A stretch of DNA of 5,823 nucleotides from Oscillospiraceae bacterium (GTDB lineage: Bacteria > Bacillota_A > Clostridia > Oscillospirales > CAG-272). A program made the position numbers and the translations under genes. The notes beneath the pieces are model-generated. The model did no database searches. It was not told where the DNA came from and saw only the letters and a program-made list of their open reading frames with translations. The stretch spans positions 1 through 5,823 of the forward strand of contig SVSF01000102.1 of assembly GCA_015064425.1 (NCBI GenBank). Reading direction: 5' to 3'. Shown here piece after piece: positions 1-4,724 of this stretch (positions are counted from its first letter, which is position 1; every line of letters begins with the position of its first letter).

Positions 1-1
1 A

Positions 2-577
2 TATATTGCTTTGAATGACGAGATAAAAGAAGATGCGGAGCAAGCGGTGAGACGGCTTAGGAGATGCGGCATAAAAAAGACCGTGATGCTCAGCGGAGAC
101 GGAGAACAAAGAGTACGCGACGTTAAAGAAAAGCTCGGAATAGACGAGTGCTTTTTCGGACTTTTGCCCAACGGGAAAACGGATAATTTCTCAAAAATAA
201 AAGAAAGCGGTGCAAAGGTCATCTTTGTGGGAGACGGAATAAACGATGCTCCCGTACTTGCTATGGCTGATGTGGGTATTGCCATGGGGGCTCTGGGAAG
301 CGATGCTGCAATAGAAGCGGCGGACGTGGTGCTTACAGATGACCGTATATCGGCTTTGCCCGAAGCTGTGGAAATATCCAAAAGAACTATGGGAATAGTA
401 TGGCAGAACCTTATTTTCTCTCTTTCGGTTAAAATGTTGATACTTATACTGAGCGCCTTTGGAATTGCCAATATGTGGATGGCAGTATTCGGAGACGTGG
501 GCGTCAGCATTATTGCAGTACTGAATTCGCTAAGGGCTATGAGATATAAAAGCAGAATGGAAAAAACGGAGAAGTAA
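2..577 (+). CDS. Heavy-metal (Zn/Cd/Pb-type) P-type ATPase, C-terminal part, 5' end outside window
   Basis: This is the C-terminal 192 codons of an integral membrane P1B-type ATPase, which uses ATP to export divalent soft metals. The reading frame is open to the left edge, so the metal-binding N-terminus, early membrane helices and DKTGT phosphorylation site lie outside. A TTG at 11 is in frame but is not a credible start. Numbering residues from that TTG codon, the visible parts are the P-domain motif MLSGD (26-30), the hinge motif GDGINDAP (74-81), and two final membrane helices at about 128-152 and 155-174. Lysine 141 in the first helix and aspartate 162 (DxG) in the second match the K and D that ZntA-like Zn/Cd/Pb pumps use for metal binding. 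Copper pumps have other residues there, so I infer the P1B-2 class (CadA/ZntA). The stop codon directly abuts the next ATG, which suggests co-transcription and translational coupling. The exact metal cannot be settled without the N-terminus. Confidence 0.93.
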   Translation, partial: YIALNDEIKEDAEQAVRRLRRCGIKKTVMLSGDGEQRVRDVKEKLGIDECFFGLLPNGKTDNFSKIKESGAKVIFVGDGINDAPVLAMADVGIAMGALGSDAAIEAADVVLTDDRISALPEAVEISKRTMGIVWQNLIFSLSVKMLILILSAFGIANMWMAVFGDVGVSIIAVLNSLRAMRYKSRMEKTEK

Positions 578-1078
578 ATGAAAAATATAGTACTTATAGG
601 AATGCCGGGAGCGGGAAAAAGCACTCTCGGAGTACTCCTTGCAAAAGCTTTGGGTTACAGCTTTGTTGATACTGATATTGTTATACAGCAAAGGGAAAAG
701 AGACTTTTGCAGGATATTATAGATAACGACGGAATAGAGACGTTTTTAGAAAAAGAAGAGGCTGCGATACTGTCTGTTGTGACAGAAGGTACTGTTATCG
801 CAACGGGCGGAAGCGCCGTTTATTCGGAAAAAGCCATGAGTGCGCTGAAAGAAAACAGTACGGTCGTATATATAGACGTGGACTACCATGAATTGAAACA
901 CAGACTTACCGATATATCTACCAGAGGTATCGTTCTTAAAGATAAAATAAGCTTTTATGACGTGTATCTTGAAAGGACTCCGATTTATGAAAAATATTCG
1001 GATATCACAGTATATTGTAGCGGTAAAAGTGTGGAAAAGTGTGTGAATGAGATAATTCAGAAATTAAAAAAGGAATAG
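578..1078 (+). CDS. Shikimate-kinase-like P-loop kinase with altered substrate site
   Basis: This 166-residue cytoplasmic protein has the full length and fold markers of the shikimate kinase family. They are a Walker A loop GMPGAGKST at 8-16, the DTD motif at 31-33, an ATGGS loop at 75-79, a LID arginine at R116, and LERxPxYEKYSD at 131-142 with the substrate-side arginine R133. Two expected residues differ. The usual FRxxE segment reads F56-L57-E58-K59-E60, so the arginine that contacts the shikimate carboxylate (R58 of the M. tuberculosis enzyme) is leucine. The usual GGG substrate loop is GGS. ATP-dependent small-molecule phosphorylation is well supported, but shikimate as substrate is not. 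From memory and unverified here, a shikimate-kinase-like protein has been reported as a homoserine kinase in Desulfovibrio, which is one alternative. Its start follows the ATPase stop with no gap, with GGAG at 568-571 as ribosome binding site. No other aromatic-pathway gene is nearby. Confidence 0.85.
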   Translation: MKNIVLIGMPGAGKSTLGVLLAKALGYSFVDTDIVIQQREKRLLQDIIDNDGIETFLEKEEAAILSVVTEGTVIATGGSAVYSEKAMSALKENSTVVYIDVDYHELKHRLTDISTRGIVLKDKISFYDVYLERTPIYEKYSDITVYCSGKSVEKCVNEIIQKLKKE

Positions 1079-1081
1079 AGT

Positions 1082-1561
1082 ATGATTAAGATAATGTTCG
1101 TGTGCCACGGGAATATCTGCCGTTCTCCCATGGCTGAGATAATATTCAACGATATGGTAAAGAAAAACGGTCTTGACGGGAAATATTGCGCCGTTTCAAG
1201 TGCCACAAGTACCGAAGAGATATGGAATGGAATAGGTAACCCCGTATATCCTCCCGCAAGAGAAGAACTGATGAAGCACGGACTTTCCTGCGAAGGGAAG
1301 AGGGCGGTGCTTTTTGAAAGAGGCGACTACGGAAAATACGATCTTATAATCGGAATGGATTCCCAAAATATCCGAAACATAATGAGAATCTGCGGCAAGG
1401 ATCCCGAAGGAAAGGTGTATAAACTCTTATCCTTCGCAGGGGAGGACAGAGATGTTGCTGACCCTTGGTACAGCGGGAACTTTGATATAACCTATGAGGA
1501 CGTTTACAGAGGCTGTGCCGCACTTTTTAAAAAGCTTGAGGAAAACAATCATGTACGGTGA
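1082..1561 (+). CDS. Low-molecular-weight protein tyrosine phosphatase
   Basis: This 159-residue cytoplasmic protein is a cysteine-dependent phosphatase of the LMW-PTP/arsenate reductase-like fold. The P-loop at the N-terminus reads C8-HGNIC-R14-S15, giving the nucleophile C8 and phosphate-binding R14. The second P-loop cysteine C13 is also present. The general acid is D127 in the DPWY motif at 127-130. Length is typical of the family. In the B. subtilis protein-arginine phosphatase YwlE, a threonine precedes the second cysteine and selects phospho-arginine. Here that position is I12, as in classical tyrosine phosphatases, so I infer phosphotyrosine specificity. An ArsC-type arsenate reductase is less likely given the DPWY loop. 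The start is supported by AGGA at 1071-1074, and the gene begins 3 bases after the kinase stop. Its last 11 bases overlap the following gene. The partner kinase and substrates are not visible here. Confidence 0.92.
   Translation: MIKIMFVCHGNICRSPMAEIIFNDMVKKNGLDGKYCAVSSATSTEEIWNGIGNPVYPPAREELMKHGLSCEGKRAVLFERGDYGKYDLIIGMDSQNIRNIMRICGKDPEGKVYKLLSFAGEDRDVADPWYSGNFDITYEDVYRGCAALFKKLEENNHVR
1538..1542 (+). promoter_or_regulatory. Ribosome binding site fixing the start of the AlkD-like gene
   Basis: GAGGA lies 8 bases before the ATG at 1551, inside the 3' end of the phosphatase gene. The in-frame ATG at 1494, 19 codons upstream, would lie far inside the phosphatase and has no comparable site. Its extra residues also do not resemble the family. 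The overlap of 11 bases suggests translational coupling. Confidence 0.75.
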
Positions 1562-2270
1562 GTTTAAAGATGCGCTTACGGAAAGACTGTTTTCGGAAAG
1601 AGATGAGCAATACAGAAAATTTCATTCAAAGCTTGTGCCCGGGATGGACTCGGAAAAAATTATTGGAGTGAGAACACCTGTTCTCCGCACCCTTGCAAAA
1701 GAACTTTTCAAAAATGAGGAAAATAAGGAAAACATAAAAGCCTTCATGTCCGATCTCCCTCACCGTTATTATGAAGAAAATAATCTTCATGCTTTTTTTA
1801 TTGAACAAATAAAAGATCCCGACACTTGTTCTGAAGCTATTGAAGCGTTCCTGCCTTACGTAGATAATTGGGCCACATGCGATATGATGAGACCGGCAGC
1901 TCTTGCAAAAGACAGAGAAAAGCTTTATTGCAGAATATGCCGCTGGATGAGTTCGGAGCACACCTACACCGTACGCTACGGAATAGAGATGCTTATGCTT
2001 TGTTTTCTCGGAGACGATTTTTCCGAAAAATATATTGAAAAGGTTGCAGAGCTGAGGTCAGATGAATATTACGTAAATATGATGAGAGCGTGGTATTTTG
2101 CAGAGGCACTTTCAAAACAGTACGAAAGTGCCGTGAAATACTTAGAGAACTGCCGCCTTGACTTATTTACCCACAACAAAGCTATACAAAAGGCAAAAGA
2201 AAGCTTTAAAATAGACATAGAGAAGAAAAGGTATTTGGTTTCTCTGAAATTAAGAAAATCGGAAACATAG
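1551..2270 (+). CDS. AlkD-like DNA alkylation repair protein (HEAT-repeat DNA glycosylase family)
   Basis: The product is a 239-residue cytoplasmic, mostly helical protein of the DNA alkylation repair family. AlkD-type enzymes excise N3- and N7-alkylated purines using stacked HEAT-like helices rather than base flipping. The segment VDNWATCD at 104-111 carries W107 and D111, spaced like the catalytic-site W109 and D113 of B. cereus AlkD. R142 (TVRYG) and W181 (MMRAWYFAEAL) plausibly match the other DNA-contacting arginine and tryptophan, but I assign these by position only. The N-terminal GVRTP segment (39-43) and the basic C-terminal end (KKRYLVSLKLRKSE, 225-238) are also typical. Length is close to the family norm of about 230-240. 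ATG 1551 is chosen over ATG 1494 because of the ribosome binding site at 1538-1542. It is the last gene of its operon. Some members of the wider family lack glycosylase activity, so the function is inferred. Confidence 0.9.
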   Translation: MYGEFKDALTERLFSERDEQYRKFHSKLVPGMDSEKIIGVRTPVLRTLAKELFKNEENKENIKAFMSDLPHRYYEENNLHAFFIEQIKDPDTCSEAIEAFLPYVDNWATCDMMRPAALAKDREKLYCRICRWMSSEHTYTVRYGIEMLMLCFLGDDFSEKYIEKVAELRSDEYYVNMMRAWYFAEALSKQYESAVKYLENCRLDLFTHNKAIQKAKESFKIDIEKKRYLVSLKLRKSET

Positions 2271-2289
2271 TATTTTTGACTTTTTGCAC

Positions 2290-2308
2290 AAAAGCACTGA
2301 GCGCTTTT
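2290..2308 (+). terminator. Candidate weak rho-independent terminator after the first operon
   Basis: AAAAGC at 2290-2295 pairs with GCTTTT at 2303-2308 around a 7-base loop. The stem's 3' arm runs into five Ts at 2305-2309, and a second T tract follows at 2316-2320. The stem has only two GC pairs, so termination may be partial. It begins 20 bases after the AlkD-like stop and precedes the arg promoters, which is the expected place for an operon boundary. Confidence 0.42.
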
Positions 2309-2335
2309 TGGCATATTTTTATAAACTTGACGATT

Positions 2336-2364
2336 TTGTCTTTCGCGTTGTAACACGCTAAAAT
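2336..2364 (+). promoter_or_regulatory. Candidate upstream sigma-A promoter (P1) for the arg operon
   Basis: TTGTCT (2336-2341) and TAAAAT (2359-2364) are separated by 17 bases, with 4 of 6 and 5 of 6 matches to the sigma-70/sigma-A consensus. The predicted start is near 2371. It lies exactly 34 bases upstream of the second candidate promoter. This is pattern matching only, in an AT-rich region. Confidence 0.4.
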
Positions 2365-2369
2365 ATTTG

Positions 2370-2398
2370 TTGCATTTTTCATCTATCCGTGATAAAAT
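2370..2398 (+). promoter_or_regulatory. Candidate main sigma-A promoter (P2) of the arg operon, extended -10
   Basis: TAAAAT at 2393-2398 matches the -10 consensus at 5 of 6 positions and is preceded by TG at 2390-2391, one base away, which gives an extended -10. The -35 element TTGCAT at 2370-2375 is weak (3 of 6) but sits at the ideal 17-base spacing. The predicted transcription start near 2405 gives a leader of roughly 73 bases before the argC ATG. Palindromes directly downstream could repress this promoter. Confidence 0.5.
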
Positions 2399-2418
2399 AT
2401 TTTGTATATTTTATATAC
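2394..2418. promoter_or_regulatory. AT-rich double palindrome, candidate ArgR operator
   Basis: Two perfect inverted repeats sit end to end. AAAATATTTT spans 2394-2403, and GTATAT-TTT-ATATAC spans 2404-2418. They overlap the P2 -10 box and the predicted start site, where a bound repressor would block transcription. Arginine repressors of the ArgR/AhrC family bind AT-rich palindromic boxes of about 18 bp, often in pairs, in front of argC operons. Assigning this site to ArgR is inference from position and composition, since the match to a species-specific consensus cannot be tested here. Confidence 0.4.
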
Positions 2419-2430
2419 TTAATGTAGGAA

Positions 2431-2448
2431 TTCTTTCGAAAGAAAGAA
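2431..2448 (+). promoter_or_regulatory. Leader-RNA hairpin with GAAA tetraloop upstream of argC
   Basis: TTCTTTC (2431-2437) pairs perfectly with GAAAGAA (2442-2448) around a GAAA loop (2438-2441), a stable GNRA tetraloop closed by C-G. It lies in the predicted 5' leader, 16 bases before the argC ribosome binding site, and no T tract follows, so it is not a terminator. It could affect mRNA stability or translation. Confidence 0.4.
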
Positions 2449-2464
2449 AAGTTTTCAGACAAAC

Positions 2465-2468
2465 GGAG
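2465..2468 (+). promoter_or_regulatory. Ribosome binding site fixing the argC start
   Basis: GGAG lies 9 bases before the ATG at 2478. The reading frame is open further upstream to a TTG at 2367, but that codon overlaps the promoter region. The ArgC family also begins at the segment directly after ATG 2478 (MKNVFIDGKAGTTG). Confidence 0.75.
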
Positions 2469-2477
2469 CTGTGCATT

Positions 2478-3419
2478 ATGAAGAATGTTTTTATTGACGG
2501 TAAGGCGGGGACCACGGGTCTTCGTATTTACGAGCGACTCGGAGACAGAGATGATATAAGGCTTATTTCTCTTTCTGAAGAGATGCGTAAGGACAGAAAT
2601 GCCCGACGAGAAGCATTAAACAGCGCCGATATAGTATTTTTATGTTTGCCTGACGATGCCGCAAGAGAAGCGGTATCAATGATAGATAATCCCGATACGG
2701 TAGTCTTTGATACTTCTACTGCGCACCGGACAGAGGAAGGCTGGGCATATGGCTTTCCTGAACTGTCAGACGCTCACAGAGAAAAGATACTTTCTTCGAA
2801 GCGTATAGCTGTTCCGGGATGCCATGCAAGTGGATTTGTGGCTTTGGTATATCCTCTCATAGAGGCGGGAGTGATTCCGAAGAATATTCTTCTTTCCTGC
2901 CATAGCCTTACGGGCTACAGCGGTGGAGGCAAAAGTATGATAGCCGACTATAGTGCAGAGCAAAGAGATCCTCTTCTTGACGGTCCCAGACAGTATGCCT
3001 TGGGACAGAGCCATAAGCATCTTAAGGAGATGAAAGCACTGACCGGACTTTGCGAGGTGCCGCTTTTCTCTCCCATAGTAGCAGATCTGTACAGCGGTAT
3101 GGAAGTAAGCGTGCCCCTGTTTAAGAAGCAGTTAAATGAGGGCTTCGGTATAGAGGATATACGTGAGATATACAAGAATAAGTACAAGGGAAGCATTGTC
3201 CGATATGAGGACAGAGCCGAAAACGGATTCCTCTCCGCGGCAACGCTCAGTGGAAGCGATTCCATGGCAATAAGCGTATACGGAAACGAAGAGCGTATAA
3301 TGCTCGCGGCAGTTTATGACAATCTCGGCAAAGGTGCTTCGGGAGCTGCCATAGAATGCTTTAATCTTGTAAGCGGATCACCTCTTACCAAGGGACTTGT
3401 AACATTTGACGTTAATTGA
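2478..3419 (+). CDS. argC: N-acetyl-gamma-glutamyl-phosphate reductase, type 2
   Basis: ArgC reduces N-acetylglutamyl 5-phosphate with NADPH to N-acetylglutamate 5-semialdehyde, the third step of ornithine synthesis in the cytoplasm. The 313-residue length and the opening VFIDGKAGTTG (4-14), a nucleotide-binding loop, identify the shorter type 2 form rather than the common form of about 345 residues. The catalytic cysteine is C115 in AVPGCHASGF (111-120). STAHR (80-84), GYSGGGKSMI (146-155), the histidines of SHKH (178-181, probably including the catalytic histidine) and the C-terminal NLGKGASGAA (282-291) are all present. Nothing looks truncated. It is the first gene of the arg operon, and argJ starts 13 bases after its stop. 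Control by ArgR at the upstream palindromes is plausible but inferred. ATG 2478 is chosen by its ribosome binding site and the family start. Confidence 0.96.
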   Translation: MKNVFIDGKAGTTGLRIYERLGDRDDIRLISLSEEMRKDRNARREALNSADIVFLCLPDDAAREAVSMIDNPDTVVFDTSTAHRTEEGWAYGFPELSDAHREKILSSKRIAVPGCHASGFVALVYPLIEAGVIPKNILLSCHSLTGYSGGGKSMIADYSAEQRDPLLDGPRQYALGQSHKHLKEMKALTGLCEVPLFSPIVADLYSGMEVSVPLFKKQLNEGFGIEDIREIYKNKYKGSIVRYEDRAENGFLSAATLSGSDSMAISVYGNEERIMLAAVYDNLGKGASGAAIECFNLVSGSPLTKGLVTFDVN

Positions 3420-3434
3420 AAGGAACAATAGAAT
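3406..3434 (+). promoter_or_regulatory. Possible internal promoter at the argC-argJ junction
   Basis: TTGACG (3406-3411) and TAGAAT (3429-3434) match sigma-A consensus at 5 of 6 positions each, with the ideal 17-base spacer. The -10 box overlaps the argJ start codon, so a transcript from it would begin near 3441 and could not make full-length ArgJ, though it could feed argB and argD. Chance occurrence is quite possible. Confidence 0.25.
3419..3425 (+). promoter_or_regulatory. Ribosome binding site fixing the argJ start
   Basis: AAAGGAA lies 7 bases before the ATG at 3433, between the argC stop and argJ. The in-frame TTG at 3406 is inside argC and lacks such a site. The family's N-terminal pattern (a GGV followed by a KGF segment) also fits ATG 3433. 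Confidence 0.7.
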
Positions 3435-4644
3435 GGACATTATATCTGGCGGCGTATGTGCCGCAAAAGGCTTTGAGGCAAACGGAATACACTGCGGAAT
3501 AAGAAAGAACCGCACCAAGCGTGACCTTGCGCTTATCTATAGTAAGGTCAAGGCAAACGCTGCGGCTGTATATACTACAAATCTTGTAAAGGGAGCGCCC
3601 CTTGTGGTTACAAAGGAGCACCTTTCCGACGGAAAGGCTCAGGCAGTGATATGCAATAGCGGAAATGCAAATACCTGTAATGCCAACGGTATCGAGGTAG
3701 CAAACGAAATGAGCGCAATACTTGCAAAGGAACTTGGTATCTGCGAAAAGGACGTTGTTGTTGCTTCCACAGGAGTTATCGGTACACCCCTTGATATCAC
3801 TCCCATAAAGAACGGTATACCCGAGCTTGTAAAGGGACTTGGGGACAATAGCAGATATGCGGTAGAAGGCATTATGACTACTGACGTTAACGTTAAGGAG
3901 ATCGCTGTATCTTTCACTGTGGGCGGCAAGGAATGCCGTATGGGCGGTATTGCAAAGGGATCCGGAATGATACATCCCAATATGGCTACCATGCTTGTGT
4001 TTATCACAACAGACTGTGCAATCAGCGCTGAGATGATAGGAAAAGCCCTTTCCTCCGATATAAAAGAGACCTTTAATATGATAAGCATTGACGGAGATAC
4101 CTCTACCAACGATATGGTTACTGTTTTGGCAAACGGACTTGCCGACAACGATGAGATCACGGCTGAGGGAGAGGATTTCGATTCCTTTATGAAGGCCCTC
4201 AATACAGTAAATCTCTACCTCTGCCGCAGTATTGCCGCAGACGGAGAGGGCGCAACAAAGATGTTGGAATGCCGTGTAAGCGGTGCTAAAGATAAAGAGA
4301 CGGCAAAGACTGTAGCAAGGGCAGTTATCTGCTCTTCTCTTACTAAGGCTGCTATGTTCGGTGCCGATGCAAACTGGGGTAGAGTAATCTGTGCTATCGG
4401 TTACAGCGGCGCGGACGTTGACGTTTCAAAGATAGACATTTCTTTTGGTTCTGCCAAGGGTGTTGTGGATGTTTGTAAGGGTGGCTTTGGAGTTCCCTTC
4501 AGCGAGGAGGAGGCAAAAGAGATACTCCTTGAAAAAGAGATAGATATAATCGTCGGACTCAACGACGGGGAAGAATGCTCTGCTGCATGGGGATGCGATC
4601 TTACTTACGATTACGTAAAGATAAACGGTGACTACCGTACATAA
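3433..4644 (+). CDS. argJ: Glutamate N-acetyltransferase (ornithine acetyltransferase) ArgJ
   Basis: ArgJ moves the acetyl group from N-acetylornithine to glutamate, releasing ornithine and closing the cyclic arginine pathway. Bifunctional members also make N-acetylglutamate from acetyl-CoA. The 403-residue length is complete for the family. The precursor cleaves itself before a conserved threonine to give alpha and beta chains. Here the site is A185-T186 in KGSGMIHPNMATML (175-188), with T186 as the N-terminal nucleophile. STGVIG at 112-117 contains the T-G pair of the oxyanion hole. CNSGNANTCN (74-83) and the C-terminal end DLTYDYVKINGDYRT are also hallmarks. No key residue is missing. Whether it is mono- or bifunctional cannot be read from sequence by eye, though no separate argA is visible in this window. 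It lies 13 bases after argC and 80 bases before argB, with a strong hairpin in that gap. Confidence 0.97.
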   Translation: MDIISGGVCAAKGFEANGIHCGIRKNRTKRDLALIYSKVKANAAAVYTTNLVKGAPLVVTKEHLSDGKAQAVICNSGNANTCNANGIEVANEMSAILAKELGICEKDVVVASTGVIGTPLDITPIKNGIPELVKGLGDNSRYAVEGIMTTDVNVKEIAVSFTVGGKECRMGGIAKGSGMIHPNMATMLVFITTDCAISAEMIGKALSSDIKETFNMISIDGDTSTNDMVTVLANGLADNDEITAEGEDFDSFMKALNTVNLYLCRSIAADGEGATKMLECRVSGAKDKETAKTVARAVICSSLTKAAMFGADANWGRVICAIGYSGADVDVSKIDISFGSAKGVVDVCKGGFGVPFSEEEAKEILLEKEIDIIVGLNDGEECSAAWGCDLTYDYVKINGDYRT

Positions 4645-4655
4645 TATGATCTGTG

Positions 4656-4689
4656 CCGGAAGACAGCTGTCTTCCGGATACGGCTTTTT
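4656..4689 (+). terminator. Perfect 22-bp palindrome plus T tract between argJ and argB (attenuator or processing hairpin)
   Basis: Positions 4656-4677 form a perfect 22-bp palindrome running from CCGGAAGACAG to its exact complement. As RNA it gives a 9-bp stem with an AGCT loop. Five Ts follow at 4685-4689, but 7 bases separate them from this stem. In an alternative fold, GCCG (4655-4658) pairs with CGGC (4681-4684), extending the 16-nt core 4659-4674 across a 6-base bulge and placing the T tract directly at the stem base. Because argB and argD belong to the same pathway, partial termination, RNA processing or protection of the argCJ message is more likely than complete termination. Confidence 0.6.
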
Positions 4690-4711
4690 GTAGAAATACG
4701 GAGAATACAGA

Positions 4712-4716
4712 GAGGA
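4712..4716 (+). promoter_or_regulatory. Ribosome binding site fixing the argB start
   Basis: GAGGA lies 8 bases before the ATG at 4725. The frame is open upstream to a GTG at 4653, but the 24 extra codons would cross the palindrome and encode residues unlike the family. The usual start of arginine-sensitive NAG kinases fits ATG 4725. Confidence 0.75.
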
Positions 4717-4724
4717 AAAGTAAT

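Noticed and set aside
1494..1550. Upstream ATG for the AlkD-like protein
   Set aside because: It would overlap the phosphatase gene by 68 bases, lacks a ribosome binding site, and adds a non-family N-terminus. ATG 1551 is better.
1626..2356. Minus-strand open frames across the AlkD-like gene and the intergenic region
   Set aside because: No recognisable domain, and the translations look like antisense of a lysine/glutamate-rich gene. The second one runs across the terminator region.
2351..2356. TTGACG (2327-2332) with TAACAC (2351-2356) as another arg promoter
   Set aside because: The -10 match is only 3 of 6 and the spacer is 18 bases. The two 17-base-spaced candidates are better.
2422..2427. 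ATG-TAG start-stop pair in the argC leader, considered as a minimal regulatory upstream ORF
   Set aside because: No ribosome binding site precedes it, and a six-base ORF is expected by chance in AT-rich sequence.
2367..2477. Upstream in-frame extension of argC from a TTG codon (37 extra codons)
   Set aside because: It overlaps the promoter and leader elements, has no ribosome binding site, and the extra residues do not resemble ArgC. ATG 2478 has GGAG at good spacing.
2271..2477. T-box or other riboswitch in the argC leader
   Set aside because: The predicted leader of about 73 bases is too short, and I see no T-box sequence or conserved riboswitch core.
3412..4202. Two long open frames of 187 codons on the minus strand across argJ
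   Set aside because: They are antisense shadows of a well-recognised argJ gene, with no recognisable domain and low-complexity serine/isoleucine-rich translations.
4653..4724. Upstream GTG start for argB
   Set aside because: The extension reads through the 22-bp palindrome and encodes residues unlike NAG kinases. ATG 4725 has GAGGA 8 bases upstream.
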